Shown: positions 1-10,141, counted from the first letter of the stretch. The stretch is DNA of 64,000 bases from Lachnospiraceae bacterium (GCA_016282745.1 JAEELL010000153.1:62001-126000), one strand, 5' to 3'. Numbers and translations are program-made. Notes: generated from the sequence alone by a model not told the origin.

Positions 1-554
1 AAACCGGCAACAGGGTAAATGATGATTACGGAAGAGCGGCAAGACAGCGTCTTGTTGTAATGAAGCTTGTTGACAAGGCAAAGAAGGCAGGAATGACAGA
101 ACTGCAGGAGATGATGGATACAGTTCTCAATTCCAGCACAAAAGGACAGGATCAGATAATTAAGACAAGTTTCAGCATGGAGGAAATGGTTGATATGCTA
201 CCTATTATTTTCAAGTTTTCACTTGGACAGAGTAGCGGATTTCCAAGAAAACTTACAACCAAATCTATAAATGGTGCTGATTGTGTATTGGCCAAGGGAC
301 TTAGCAGAAATGTTAAGATTTTGCATAAGTTCTTATATGGTGAAGAAGAATATGAGCCTACAGAGACAGTTAACGAAATCAGCAATGAAATCAAATACAG
401 TACAGGTATTGACAATGATGGATCAGATGATAATGTTGACGATACTGTATTCAAGACTGAAGATGTAGAAAATGAGAGCACATCTACTGCAAGTGAAAAT
501 GTTGAAAATATGAATTTCGACTATGATGACAAGGGAAAGAGTGATTTTTATTAA
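1..554 (+). CDS. LytR-CpsA-Psr (LCP) family protein, C-terminal part (5' end outside window)
   Basis: The reading frame is open from base 3 to the stop at 552-554, so only the last ~183 residues are visible and the start lies upstream. The segment has the hallmarks of the end of an LCP domain: a DDYGRAARQR stretch, the long helix around KLVDKAKKAG, the NGADCVLAKGL strand, and LHKFLYGEEEYEPTETV near the domain end. LCP proteins transfer anionic glycopolymers such as teichoic acids or capsule from lipid carriers to peptidoglycan, outside the membrane. After the domain there is an acidic Asp/Glu/Ser/Asn-rich tail of ~60 residues without recognisable fold. The internal ATG at 60 is not a real start because the LCP homology runs through it. 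Family assignment is confident; the exact polymer cannot be inferred. Confidence 0.8.
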   Translation, partial: TGNRVNDDYGRAARQRLVVMKLVDKAKKAGMTELQEMMDTVLNSSTKGQDQIIKTSFSMEEMVDMLPIIFKFSLGQSSGFPRKLTTKSINGADCVLAKGLSRNVKILHKFLYGEEEYEPTETVNEISNEIKYSTGIDNDGSDDNVDDTVFKTEDVENESTSTASENVENMNFDYDDKGKSDFY

Positions 555-716
555 AAAAATGTAAATATTGTGTCTTGGGTTCAGTTCAATTTTTTTTGAC
601 AGTACAAACACAAAAGAGTCACATTTTGGAAATACAATGTGAGCAAATGAAAATACTTATTGAATAAATAAGCACTTTAATATTTCATAAATTTGTTGCT
701 TAAGGAGGAAAGAGCT

Positions 717-2510
717 ATGTTAGATGATAAGGAAAAAGAAATTAAGGACGTTGAAAATGGTGACAATGTGACTGACAATAATGCAGTTGAAAGTGAAGAG
801 AATGTCAGTTTTGAAAATGCAGTAGAAAATACTACAGATTCATTTGACAACCTGACAAATTCAACTGAGAACTCAGCATTTAGTACTGATAACGAATCGA
901 ATGTGGAGAGTTCGGTTCCTGAAGAAAATAATACATTTGATAATAATTCACAGTCAAATTCATATAATAATGCAGGAAATAATAATTCACAGTCAAATTC
1001 ATATAATAATGCAGGAAATGATAATTCACAGTCAAATGCATATAATAATGCAGGAAATGTTTATACAGGTAATAATACCGGAAATAACGGTGGATACAAT
1101 AATTCACAGAATGATTACACGCCATATTATAAGAGCGCAGTGCCACAGGGCAATCCAAACAACAATCCGAATAAATCTTCAAATACAAAAGGCGTTGTTG
1201 CTATTGTTATTGGAGTGGTTGCCGGTGTATTGATTCTTGTTGGTGGTTTGATTGTAGTATCACAAAGTGCTCTTAATGAATACAGGAACAAGTCATTTGT
1301 ATCTGAGAATGAAACAAAGAAAGAAAAAAAAGAATACAAAAAGATTGAAGATACAAAAACAACTGATTCAAACGCACAGGCATCTGACGGAAAGGTATTA
1401 ATCACAGACGTTTCAGATGTTGTTGATGAAGTAATGCCATCTATTGTAGCTATTACAAGTACTACTATTGTAGAGAGTTCAGGAAGCAGTATTGAAGACT
1501 GGCTTTACGGAATGTATGGATATGGTTCTAACAACGACCAGAAACAGCAGTATGAGCAGGTTGGTGCAGGATCAGGAATCATTGTAAAGCAGAATGATGA
1601 TGAACTTCTTATTGTTACAAATAATCACGTTGTTCAGGGCGCTGACAAACTATCTATTCAGTTTGTAAATGGAAAATCGATTGAAGCAGTTACAAAGTCT
1701 ACTGATGAGAATGCAGATATTGCTATTGTTTCAGTTCCTTTGGAAGATATTGACAGTGAGACAATGGATGCAATTAAGATTGCACAGCTTGGAGATTCAG
1801 ATGCATTAAAAGTAGGTGACGGTGTTATCGCAATTGGTAATGCACTTGGATATGGACAGTCTGTAACAACCGGTGTTATCAGTGCAAGAGACAGAGAAAT
1901 TCAGGTTGATGACAGAAAGATGGTAGTTCTTCAGACAGATGCAGCAATCAACGGTGGAAACAGTGGTGGAGCATTGCTTGATTCTACAGGAAAAGTAATA
2001 GGAATTAACGTTGCAAAATATTCTTCAAGTGAGTATTCAGGTTCAGCAAGTATTGAAGGAATGGGATTTGCAATTCCTATTTCTCAGGCTACTGACATTA
2101 TGGAGAATCTCATGTCAAGACAGACAAGAACAAAAGTAGACGAGAAAGAAAGAGGAGTTCTTGGTATTGAAGGACTTGACGTTCAAAAAGAAACAGCTGA
2201 GAGTTATGGTATCCCGGTTGGAATATATGTTAAGAATGTAATTTCAGGTGGCGGAGCAGCCAAAGCCGGTATGAAAGAAAAAGACATTATCGTTGAAATT
2301 GATGGCATGACTGTTGAATCAATGGAGAGTCTTCAGGAGAAACTCCTTTACTACAAAGCCGGTGAAGAAGTTGTTGTTAAGGTAAAAAGAATAGAGGGTG
2401 CTGAATACGTCGACAAAGAACTGAAAGTTACTCTCAGTAAGTCAAGTCTTATCAGCAAGGATAGTGATAAAAACTTGCCGGATATAGAAACAAATCCGTT
2501 TGGTGACTGA
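717..2510 (+). CDS. HtrA/DegP-like membrane serine protease with PDZ domain
   Basis: Trypsin-like envelope quality-control protease of 597 residues. I chose the ATG at 717 because a perfect SD (aaggagga, 701-708) precedes it; a longer frame from 693 has none. Residues 1-~155 are a cytosolic, Asn/Ser-rich region with three 13-residue repeats. A transmembrane segment follows (~160-182), then the protease domain with the triad His304 (NNHVV), Asp334 (ADIAI) and Ser416 (GGNSGGA), and a PDZ domain (~475-575). The topology, N-in with an extracytoplasmic protease, is standard for Gram-positive HtrA, but the cytosolic part is unusually long. The C-terminus ends in an acidic NPFGD. It appears monocistronic, with a hairpin terminator behind it. 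Confidence 0.92.
   Translation: MLDDKEKEIKDVENGDNVTDNNAVESEENVSFENAVENTTDSFDNLTNSTENSAFSTDNESNVESSVPEENNTFDNNSQSNSYNNAGNNNSQSNSYNNAGNDNSQSNAYNNAGNVYTGNNTGNNGGYNNSQNDYTPYYKSAVPQGNPNNNPNKSSNTKGVVAIVIGVVAGVLILVGGLIVVSQSALNEYRNKSFVSENETKKEKKEYKKIEDTKTTDSNAQASDGKVLITDVSDVVDEVMPSIVAITSTTIVESSGSSIEDWLYGMYGYGSNNDQKQQYEQVGAGSGIIVKQNDDELLIVTNNHVVQGADKLSIQFVNGKSIEAVTKSTDENADIAIVSVPLEDIDSETMDAIKIAQLGDSDALKVGDGVIAIGNALGYGQSVTTGVISARDREIQVDDRKMVVLQTDAAINGGNSGGALLDSTGKVIGINVAKYSSSEYSGSASIEGMGFAIPISQATDIMENLMSRQTRTKVDEKERGVLGIEGLDVQKETAESYGIPVGIYVKNVISGGGAAKAGMKEKDIIVEIDGMTVESMESLQEKLLYYKAGEEVVVKVKRIEGAEYVDKELKVTLSKSSLISKDSDKNLPDIETNPFGD
942..1058 (+). repeat. Three tandem 39-bp repeats inside the htrA-like gene
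   Basis: Copies at 942-980, 981-1019 and 1020-1058 are nearly identical and encode NNSQSNSYNNAGN-type units in the cytosolic Asn-rich region of the protease. The unit is a multiple of three, so copy-number change would alter length but not frame. Confidence 0.95.
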
Positions 2511-2545
2511 TTAAGGTATGTTTAATAACTGAATTAATATTAATT

Positions 2546-2590
2546 AAAATGTCGCAACATTTGTGTTATAATGAATGTTGCGACATTTTT
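2546..2590 (+). terminator. Rho-independent terminator after the htrA-like gene
   Basis: A perfect 16-bp inverted repeat (AAAATGTCGCAACATT at 2546-2561 with its complement at 2574-2589) encloses a 12-nt loop and ends in a T run. It separates the protease gene from clpX. Confidence 0.85.
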
Positions 2591-2657
2591 AAACAGAAAT
2601 ATGTTGTTTTTTAAAACTATAGATAGTGAAACGAATTGTATTTGATAAGGAGAAGCA

Positions 2658-4238
2658 ATGAAAGATAACGATAAGAATATAACCGGTGATTTTAGAGAAG
2701 TGGAAGTAACCCATGATTCTGATAATGCTGATGCAAATAATAAAATGGTAGAAAATTCAGACAATACAGATAACACAAATAATGAAGATGGTGATGTAAT
2801 TGAAAATCCTTTTGGAAATCTTTTTGCAAAAAAAGATGAGGATGATGATAATTACGAAAAAGTCTGCTACGTTTGCAGAAGACCTGAAAGCAAAGCAGGC
2901 AAAATGATTTCTATGCCTGGTGGAATGAATGTTTGCCATGACTGCATGCAAAAGAGTTTTGATTCCATGAACAATTCGACCTTTGGAATGGGAGGATTGG
3001 ATTTGGACAGTTTGGGACTTGGAGATTTATTAAAATCGCCTAATGTAAGGATAATAACAAACGGCAATTTTTCAAATGATGCTATACCTAAGAATCAAAA
3101 ACTGAAAAAGAAAAAAGAAGACTCAAAGCCTGCCATTGATATTGATAAGATTCCGGCACCACACATAATAAAAGGTAAACTGGATGAGTACGTAATAGGA
3201 CAGGATTATGCAAAGAAAGTAATGGCTGTTGCCGTTTATAATCACTACAAGAGAGTAGCAAACAGTGAAAAAGAAGACGTTGTAATAGAAAAATCAAATA
3301 TGCTCATGATTGGACCCACAGGTTCAGGAAAAACATATTTGGTAAAAACTTTGGCAGAATTGTTAGATGTACCTCTTGCAATTGCAGATGCAACTTCACT
3401 TACAGAGGCAGGCTATATAGGTGATGATATCGAAAGTGTTGTATCGAAGTTGTTGGCTGCTGCCGATAATGATGTGGAGAAAGCTGAAACAGGAATTATA
3501 TTTATCGATGAGATAGACAAGCTTGCAAAGAAACAAAATGCCCACAGCAGAGATGTCAGCGGAGAATCCGTACAGCAGGGACTTTTGAAACTTCTTGAAG
3601 GAAGCAGAGTTGAAGTGCCTGTTGGAGCAAACAGCAAAAATGCCATGGTTCCTCTCACAACAATTGACACGAAGAACATACTGTTCATCTGCGGAGGAGC
3701 CTTCCCGGGACTTGATGATGTTATAAAGGAACGCTTAAATAAAGAGGCGTCCATAGGTTTCAAGGCAGATTTGAAAGATAAATACGATGATGAAGAGAAT
3801 ATTGCAAAATATGTTATTCTTGAAGATTTAAGAAAATTCGGAATGATACCTGAGTTCCTTGGAAGACTTCCAATAGTATTTACTCTTGATGCTCTGTCAA
3901 AAGAAATGCTTATGGAAATACTGAACGAGCCAAAAAATGCAATTATCAAACAGTATCAGAAACTTCTTGAATATGATGAAGTTGAACTTGAATTTGATCA
4001 GAGTGCACTCGAGGCGATTGCAGAAAAGGCACTTGAGAAAAAGACCGGTGCAAGAGCACTCAGATCCATAATAGAGGAATTTATGCTTGATATTATGTAT
4101 GAGATTCCAAAGGATGATAATATCGGAAGGGTTATAATAACAAGAGATTACATCGATAAGAAAGGTGGACCTGTTATTGAGATGAGAACGGAGAAACCAC
4201 ATGATTTTCATATGCAGATGAATGCTACAAACAGCTGA
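2658..4238 (+). CDS. clpX: ATP-dependent Clp protease ATP-binding subunit ClpX
   Basis: AAA+ unfoldase that feeds substrates to ClpP in the cytosol; 526 residues, longer than the usual ~420-430. An extra acidic, Asn/Asp-rich N-terminus (residues 1-~66) precedes the zinc-binding domain, whose ligands are C70/C73 and C93/C96. A further Gly/Leu-rich and Lys-rich linker (~100-160) leads into the AAA+ domain. That domain has Walker A GPTGSGKT at 219-226, Walker B IIFIDEID at ~280-287, the GYIG pore loop at ~255 and the ClpP-docking IGF loop at ~365, so coupling to ClpP is expected. The start has an aaggag SD. No clpP or trigger factor gene is adjacent, unlike the usual tig-clpP-clpX order. Confidence 0.93.
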   Translation: MKDNDKNITGDFREVEVTHDSDNADANNKMVENSDNTDNTNNEDGDVIENPFGNLFAKKDEDDDNYEKVCYVCRRPESKAGKMISMPGGMNVCHDCMQKSFDSMNNSTFGMGGLDLDSLGLGDLLKSPNVRIITNGNFSNDAIPKNQKLKKKKEDSKPAIDIDKIPAPHIIKGKLDEYVIGQDYAKKVMAVAVYNHYKRVANSEKEDVVIEKSNMLMIGPTGSGKTYLVKTLAELLDVPLAIADATSLTEAGYIGDDIESVVSKLLAAADNDVEKAETGIIFIDEIDKLAKKQNAHSRDVSGESVQQGLLKLLEGSRVEVPVGANSKNAMVPLTTIDTKNILFICGGAFPGLDDVIKERLNKEASIGFKADLKDKYDDEENIAKYVILEDLRKFGMIPEFLGRLPIVFTLDALSKEMLMEILNEPKNAIIKQYQKLLEYDEVELEFDQSALEAIAEKALEKKTGARALRSIIEEFMLDIMYEIPKDDNIGRVIITRDYIDKKGGPVIEMRTEKPHDFHMQMNATNS

Positions 4239-4363
4239 TGACAATGCTATAAATATTATAATGACAGTTTATGATATAAAAGCATGATGTCTGATGAATG
4301 AAAAGCAAATTGCTTATTACATGAATAATAATAGCTTAGCGATAATATAATAAATAATAATAG

Positions 4364-4440
4364 GCGAGGAGAATGCTGCCAGAGTAAGATTTTTATTTCG
4401 GTCAAAAAGGATTGATTTATATTTTACATGGCAGCATTTT
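4364..4440 (+). promoter_or_regulatory. Leader hairpin with a four-codon open frame ahead of the subtilase gene
   Basis: AATGCTGCCA (4372-4381) is exactly complementary to TGGCAGCATT (4429-4438), which is followed by T residues. The 5' arm contains a well-spaced SD (cgaggaga) and an ATG at 4373 that encodes only Met-Leu-Pro-Glu before TAA. The long 47-nt loop makes a simple terminator doubtful. A leader that controls the downstream gene is possible but unproven. Confidence 0.4.
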
Positions 4441-4441
4441 T

Positions 4442-6226
4442 ATGTTGATGTCTGAATGCAGAGAAGTTATTTATTCTGAGAATTATTTTGACCTGATATC
4501 GGAATATGCCAATGTTGAAGTAGACGAAGAGGTGGAACTTATATGTGAACAGAGAATATCGGACAGATTTTCAGGTGTGTATGTAAATGTCAATGAACTG
4601 ACAAATGGCATGTTACAAGGGTATTCTTATTCAGCGATTCCGAATTTATATGGATTAATGGATATCAATGCCATTGATTCGACTAATGCAGAGAGGCTGT
4701 CACAGTTTCCGGGACTCGAATTGAAAGGTGAGAGTGTTATAGTTGGATTCGTAGATACCGGAATAGATATATATAATGATTTGTTTAAGAACGGGTCCGG
4801 TGGAACACGAATACTCTCAATATGGGATCAGACAATCAGAGATGGAACTCCCCCGGCAAATTTTGATTTTGGAGAAGAATATAACACCAAAGAGATAAAT
4901 GAAATGATTAGGGATAGAATAGATAGTAGTGCAGCAAGTATAGTTAGAGATGAGAGAGAAGCCGGAATAAGTAAAAATGAAAGTACAACAGAGCGAGATA
5001 GCAATGGTATTAAAAGATATGTGGGAGATTTGGATGGTCATGGTACAGCCATTGCAGCAATAGCATGCGGAAATGAAAAAACAGAGTTTGGATTTTCCGG
5101 CGTTGCAACAAAAAGTGATATTGTTGTGGTAAAACTTAAAGAAGCAAAAAATAATCTGAAAGAATACTATGTAGTAAATGATGATATCAAAGCCTTTGCA
5201 GAGAATGATATTATGATGGGTATATCTTATCTTCTCTCGGTAGCAAAACGTGAGAAAAAGCCAATTGTTATAATGCTTGGGATTGGAACCTCCATGGGGG
5301 ATCACAACGGTGGATCTCCCCTTTCACAGTATCTGGATGAAATATCCGCAAGGATTGGAGTATGTGTTGTAGTATGTGGTGGGAATGAAGGGATTTACAG
5401 ACTCCATTATGCCGGGAAAGTAACAGAAAACAACCCGGTAGATATGGAAATCAGGGTTGGTGAGAATAATAGCGGATTTACGCTTGAGATATGGGGGGAG
5501 TCCCCGGATATATTTTCAGTTGGATTTATTTCACCCCTTGGCCAGGTTATTGAAAGAATACCTGCAAGAGTTGGAGTGAGCGAAGTAATATTATTTTTGT
5601 TAGAGCAGACAGAAATATCTGTTGATTACAAAATTGTTGAATCAGCCAGTGGAGAGGAACTGATATTTATCAGAATCAAAAATCCCACAGAAGGAATATG
5701 GACCGTACGAGTATATGGAAGTAACATTATTGGAGGTAATTTTAACTCATGGCTTCCACTCAGACAGTTTGTGGGTGAGGATACGTATTTTCTTCAATCG
5801 GTACCGGACACTACAATTACGGAACCGGGAAATGCAGAAAATGTTATTACTGTGGCTGCATATAATTATGAAAACAATGCAATCATGTTGGAATCAGGGA
5901 GAGGATACACGGTAAACGGCAGAATAAAGCCTGAACTGGCATCGCCGGGAGTTAACGTGCTGGTGCCAATAAGTGGCAGCAAAGGAAATGAGTTTGAAAG
6001 AAGGAGCGGAACAAGTATTGCAACAGCTATAGCTGCCGGAATCTGTGCTCTGTATCTGGAATGGGGAATAGTCAGACAGAATGATATGTATATCAGAACA
6101 ACCTATATTAAAAGTTATCTAATCAGAGGAGCTAAGAGATTGGATGGTGTGAATTATCCAAACCGCCAGGCCGGATATGGATACATAGATGCTCTAAATT
6201 CATTTACTATATTAATTACAAGCTAA
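4442..6226 (+). CDS. S8 family subtilisin-like serine protease, Csp-type
   Basis: Subtilase of ~594 residues with an intact triad: Asp105 (VDTGID), His200 (DGHGTA) and Ser525 (SGTSIATA), plus a long insert of ~200 residues between His and Ser with a jelly-roll-like look. This order and spacing match the CspA/B/C-type subtilases of clostridia. Some members activate the spore-cortex lytic enzyme during germination; others occur in non-sporulating relatives with unknown targets. No secretion signal is visible, as is usual for this group. The start is uncertain: ATG 4442 or 4448, or TTG 4412, and none has a good SD; the leader hairpin lies just upstream. No spore-specific gene is adjacent, so a germination role is not supported here. 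Confidence 0.85.
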   Translation: MLMSECREVIYSENYFDLISEYANVEVDEEVELICEQRISDRFSGVYVNVNELTNGMLQGYSYSAIPNLYGLMDINAIDSTNAERLSQFPGLELKGESVIVGFVDTGIDIYNDLFKNGSGGTRILSIWDQTIRDGTPPANFDFGEEYNTKEINEMIRDRIDSSAASIVRDEREAGISKNESTTERDSNGIKRYVGDLDGHGTAIAAIACGNEKTEFGFSGVATKSDIVVVKLKEAKNNLKEYYVVNDDIKAFAENDIMMGISYLLSVAKREKKPIVIMLGIGTSMGDHNGGSPLSQYLDEISARIGVCVVVCGGNEGIYRLHYAGKVTENNPVDMEIRVGENNSGFTLEIWGESPDIFSVGFISPLGQVIERIPARVGVSEVILFLLEQTEISVDYKIVESASGEELIFIRIKNPTEGIWTVRVYGSNIIGGNFNSWLPLRQFVGEDTYFLQSVPDTTITEPGNAENVITVAAYNYENNAIMLESGRGYTVNGRIKPELASPGVNVLVPISGSKGNEFERRSGTSIATAIAAGICALYLEWGIVRQNDMYIRTTYIKSYLIRGAKRLDGVNYPNRQAGYGYIDALNSFTILITS

Positions 6227-6378
6227 TAAGTTAGATGAGTTTGATAAGTTTGATATGTGCTATATGAATATTGAACAGAGACAGAGAACGCCGGGATGTT
6301 GATTTTTTGTAAGATTTATAATAAATTATAGTAATGTAGTAATTGGATTCGAATTTAAAAATAAGAAGGATAGATAAG

Positions 6379-8370
6379 ATGAGTTTTTTGCCGATTTCTA
6401 AAGAAGAAATGGAAGAGAGAAATATAGAGCAACTGGATTTTGTATATGTCATAGGGGATGCGTATGTTGACCATCCATCTTTCGGGCATGCAATTATCAG
6501 CAGAATTCTTGAGGCACATGGCTATACAGTTGGAATAATATCCCAACCTGACTGGAAAGATGAAGAGAGCATATCAGTCCTTGGCAGACCCAAACTTGCA
6601 TTTCTGGTAATGGGTGGAAATATGGATTCCATGGTTAATCACTATTATGTATCTAAAAAGAGAAGGACCATGGATTCTTACACACCGGGTGGAGAAATAG
6701 GAAAAAGACCTGATCACGCAACTGTAGTATACAGTAATCTTATCAGAAAGAAGTATAGAGATGTTCCCATTGTGATTGGTGGCATCGAAGCGTCATTGCG
6801 AAGAATGGCTCATTACGATTACTGGGATAATAAATTCAAACGATCAATTCTTCTGGATAGTCAGGCCAATCTCATAACCTACGGGATGGGAGAGAAATCC
6901 ATCGTTGAAATTGCAGATGCGTTGGCTGGCGGAATAGATATAAATGACCTGACATACATTAAGGGAACAGTATTTAAAACAAAAGATTTGTCGGTTGCTT
7001 ATGAACCGGTAATACTGCCTTCATATGATGAAATGAAGGAAGAAAAACTAATGTATGCAAAGAGTTTTAAGATTCAGTACGACAATACAGATCCTTTTAA
7101 CGGAAATGTTCTGGCAGAACCTTATGATCACGGAGTGTTTGTTGTACAGAATCCACCTCAGGAACCACTCACGGAGCGGGAGATGGATGATGTTTATGAA
7201 TTACCTTATGAGAGAACTTATCATCCGATGTATGAGGAAATGGGAGGAATACCTGCCATAGAGGAGATACAGTTTTCACTTATCAGTTGCAGAGGCTGTT
7301 TCGGTGGCTGTAATTTTTGCGCATTAACATTTCATCAGGGAAGAATCATTCAGGCAAGAAGTCATGAGTCTATTATTTCAGAGGCTAAAAAGATTATCGA
7401 AATGCCTAATTTTAAAGGATACATTCATGATGTGGGTGGCCCAACAGCCAATTTCAGAAAGCCTTCATGTAAGAAACAGCTTAAATGCGGAGTGTGTAAG
7501 CATCGTCAGTGTCTGACTCCAACTCCATGTAAGAATCTGGAAGTGGATCACAGCGATTATCTCTCACTTTTAAGAAAGTTGAGAAAACTTCCGGGAGTAA
7601 AAAAAGTCTTTATAAGATCCGGAGTCAGATTTGATTATCTGATGGAAGATAAGGATGACACATTTTTCAGGGAAATGGTTGAACATCATATAAGCGGGCA
7701 GTTAAAGGTTGCACCTGAGCATATTTCTGATGTTGTATTGGATAAGATGGGAAAACCAAAGAATGCAGTATATGAGAAATTTATTGAAAAATATTGGAAA
7801 ATAAATAAACAAAAGGGAAAGAATCAGTTTGTTGTGCCGTATCTGATGAGTTCTCATCCGGGATCAACTTTGAAGGAGGCAGTTAAGTTGGCGGAATATT
7901 GCAGGGATATTGGATATAACCCGCAACAGGTTCAGGATTTTTATCCTACACCGTCAACTCTTTCAACGGTTATGTATTATACCGGAGTGGATCCAAGAGA
8001 TATGAAACCGGTTTATACTCCAAAAGATCCACATGAAAAGGCAATGCAGAGAGCGCTTATTCAGTATAGAAATCCTGCAAATTATGAACTAGTTAAAGAA
8101 GCACTCATAAAAGCCGGAAGAGAAGACCTGATAGGATTTGGAAAGGAATGTCTGATTAAGCCGAGACAGTTTGCACGGGGGAAAAATAGTGGATTAAAGG
8201 GAAACAGTAACAATAATAAAGATAATAAGAACAATAAAAACAATAAAAACAACAAAAACAGTAATAATAGCAAAAATACAAAGGGCACAAACAGAGAGAA
8301 TAGAGGAAAAAACAGAGAAAAATCTAATAAAATAAGTCGGCAGAATAAAAAAAGTAAAAAAAGACGCTAA
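6379..8370 (+). CDS. YgiQ family radical SAM protein
   Basis: Radical-SAM enzyme of unknown substrate, 663 residues from the ATG at 6379, which has an aagaagga SD. Residues ~1-300 form the N-terminal YgiQ domain. The cluster-binding CxxxCxxC motif is C307, C311 and C314 within [13 protein letters not shown] second Cys-rich patch ([15 protein letters not shown], ~375-390) is typical of this family. The last ~60 residues are low complexity, Asn/Lys-rich, ending in KKSKKRR, and probably bind nucleic acid or are disordered. Family assignment is very secure from the whole-length fit; the reaction is unknown for the family. Confidence 0.93.
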   Translation: MSFLPISKEEMEERNIEQLDFVYVIGDAYVDHPSFGHAIISRILEAHGYTVGIISQPDWKDEESISVLGRPKLAFLVMGGNMDSMVNHYYVSKKRRTMDSYTPGGEIGKRPDHATVVYSNLIRKKYRDVPIVIGGIEASLRRMAHYDYWDNKFKRSILLDSQANLITYGMGEKSIVEIADALAGGIDINDLTYIKGTVFKTKDLSVAYEPVILPSYDEMKEEKLMYAKSFKIQYDNTDPFNGNVLAEPYDHGVFVVQNPPQEPLTEREMDDVYELPYERTYHPMYEEMGGIPAIEEIQFSLISCRGCFGGCNFCALTFHQGRIIQARSHESIISEAKKIIEMPNFKGYIHDVGGPTANFRKPSCKKQLKCGVCKHRQCLTPTPCKNLEVDHSDYLSLLRKLRKLPGVKKVFIRSGVRFDYLMEDKDDTFFREMVEHHISGQLKVAPEHISDVVLDKMGKPKNAVYEKFIEKYWKINKQKGKNQFVVPYLMSSHPGSTLKEAVKLAEYCRDIGYNPQQVQDFYPTPSTLSTVMYYTGVDPRDMKPVYTPKDPHEKAMQRALIQYRNPANYELVKEALIKAGREDLIGFGKECLIKPRQFARGKNSGLKGNSNNNKDNKNNKNNKNNKNSNNSKNTKGTNRENRGKNREKSNKISRQNKKSKKRR

Positions 8371-8405
8371 AACGAAAAGATTTTACTAGAAACAATAAGA
8401 AAATA

Positions 8406-8441
8406 TGGTATAATTATCTTGAGGTGTTACATAATGTAACA
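8406..8441 (+). promoter_or_regulatory. Extended -10 promoter with palindromic operator
   Basis: TGgTATAAT (8406-8414) is a textbook extended -10. Eleven bases downstream lies the 17-bp palindrome TGTTACATAATGTAACA (8425-8441), placed where a repressor would cover the transcription start. The regulated gene is the unknown 496-residue protein at 8523. Confidence 0.6.
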
Positions 8442-8522
8442 ACGTTCGGAATTGATAAATTATTAATACACTACAATATAATTTTTTATTGACTCAAATA
8501 TTAGTACACAGGAGGAAAATAT

Positions 8523-10013
8523 ATGGGGTGTGAAGAATTAAGAGTTAGATGGATGTATGTTAGACTTCGTGAGAAGAGAACAGAACTCATAAAACCTGTT
8601 TTACCACCAGAGAGCGTTATGCTTAATGTTGCAATGCAAAGAGGAAGATGGGATGATTATGGTATTTCTATGACTATTAATGTTACTTCAGGAGGAACAC
8701 CGGGTCATCAGATGGCATCTTTCTTTAGAGATTTTATAGTTGTTGTTGACGCAGGAGCTAATGAAACTGAATATTACGGTTCAGGAAAGATAGAAGGAAT
8801 TATTCCTTATGCATCAATCAAGAGTTATGAAGTTGTCACAGAGAAGATTAGTGAAGACTACGAGGTTAAGTACGTATTGTTCACTATGAAAAGAGACGAG
8901 CAACAGTTTGCTTTCAAACTTTTTGAAAAGAGAATATACGACGAAAACTTCAATTATCCTTTTGATTATACTCCAAAGACAAATGGAAGAGATATCAAGT
9001 TCTACACGAATGTAATTGATAACTGCATGTCTAATGCCGTTGACTATGGCAAGCGTGCTATGAATATTCTCAAGATTATGTCAGAGACTGAGGATAGTTT
9101 CAGTTACGACAAGTTCCAGGAACGTCTTTTAGAGGCAGATGAGGAACATTGGTCATACGTTCTTAAGTTCCTTAGAGAGATGAAAGAGAGTGGCAATGAG
9201 AGATTTGGTACTATCTATGATCAGTTTAAGGATAAGCAGCAGGCAAGTTATGATTTGGCTATAGAGAACAATAAGAAGATTAAGGATATTGCTCTTCAGA
9301 TGAAGAAAGTTCAGGAAGAAATTGAGCAGCTTGAAGAAGAGATTCCTAACCTTGGATTCTTTGCAAGAAACCTTAAGGGTGAGAAGATGAATCGTCTTGA
9401 GGAACTTGATGGTATGGAGCCTGGTCTTATCAGACAGCAGAATGAACTCAGAGCTGAGATTGAAAGATCACATGGTGAGATTGAGAATATCAAGAAACAT
9501 ACACTTGACCTTTTGTACAAAGAGATTGTATCAAACGAGAATTATCAGCCGGAGATGCTTGAAAAAGTATTGGAGAAGAATGGTAAACTCAATTTTGAGG
9601 AGATTGCATTCCTCCTTGATTTGTTCAATTGGTTAGAGCCTGAACATACAGAGACTGAGGCTAAGAAGTGTCTTGTTCCTTTGATTCAGAAGAATGTTGT
9701 AATCGTTGAAGACAATACATGTTATCATATCAGTTCGTTGCCTGAAGACAAACTTGAGTACATCAGACAGAAGAGAGACAGCGGAATTGAGAAGAAATTC
9801 GAAGAGTGCAGCGAGGCTATTTACAAGGCTGTATACAAAGAGATTGTTGAGCGACGAGTTCTCAGAAAGCAGGCACTTGAGTTATTACTGAATGAAGAAA
9901 TGATGAGTAATCTTGGATGTCTTTCAGATAAGTTTAATGATGTTGTCATCAACAGACTTGTATCTGAACAGGTAATGAAAGACATGAATAAGGTATATGT
10001 TTCTCTTAAGTAA
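8523..10013 (+). CDS. Conserved protein of unknown function with coiled coil
   Basis: 496 residues; the ATG at 8523 has a strong aggagga SD. I do not recognise the family. There is no signal peptide or transmembrane segment, so it should be cytosolic. Residues ~1-150 are beta-rich and could be a PH- or GRAM-like fold (a guess). Residues ~225-320 are a charged heptad-rich coiled coil around EEIEQLEEE. The C-terminal ~170 residues are helical, with two short segments that could be winged helices (KLNFEEIAFLLDLFNW and RVLRKQALELLLNEE). Codon use is richer in favoured codons than its neighbours, suggesting good expression. A dedicated promoter and palindrome precede it and a terminator follows. 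Confidence 0.75.
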   Translation: MGCEELRVRWMYVRLREKRTELIKPVLPPESVMLNVAMQRGRWDDYGISMTINVTSGGTPGHQMASFFRDFIVVVDAGANETEYYGSGKIEGIIPYASIKSYEVVTEKISEDYEVKYVLFTMKRDEQQFAFKLFEKRIYDENFNYPFDYTPKTNGRDIKFYTNVIDNCMSNAVDYGKRAMNILKIMSETEDSFSYDKFQERLLEADEEHWSYVLKFLREMKESGNERFGTIYDQFKDKQQASYDLAIENNKKIKDIALQMKKVQEEIEQLEEEIPNLGFFARNLKGEKMNRLEELDGMEPGLIRQQNELRAEIERSHGEIENIKKHTLDLLYKEIVSNENYQPEMLEKVLEKNGKLNFEEIAFLLDLFNWLEPEHTETEAKKCLVPLIQKNVVIVEDNTCYHISSLPEDKLEYIRQKRDSGIEKKFEECSEAIYKAVYKEIVERRVLRKQALELLLNEEMMSNLGCLSDKFNDVVINRLVSEQVMKDMNKVYVSLK

Positions 10014-10057
10014 TTATTAGGTATGTGAATTGTAAAGAGAATAATAAGAATTAGATA

Positions 10058-10094
10058 AAAAAGAAACAGTATTTCATGATGCTGTTTCTTTTTT
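10058..10094 (+). terminator. Rho-independent terminator
   Basis: AAGAAACAG (10061-10069) pairs with CTGTTTCTT (10082-10090), followed by T6. It ends the unit of the 8523-10013 gene. Confidence 0.8.
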
Positions 10095-10141
10095 GTGTGT
10101 TTTGTAGAATCAGATAATTCTACATTCATGAAAAATAACAA

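Noticed and set aside
942..1058. Evenly spaced repeats considered as a CRISPR array
   Set aside because: They are in-frame coding repeats of the protease with no unique spacers.
4448..6226. Germination protease role for the Csp-like subtilase
   Set aside because: No spore genes are nearby and similar subtilases occur in non-sporulating relatives.
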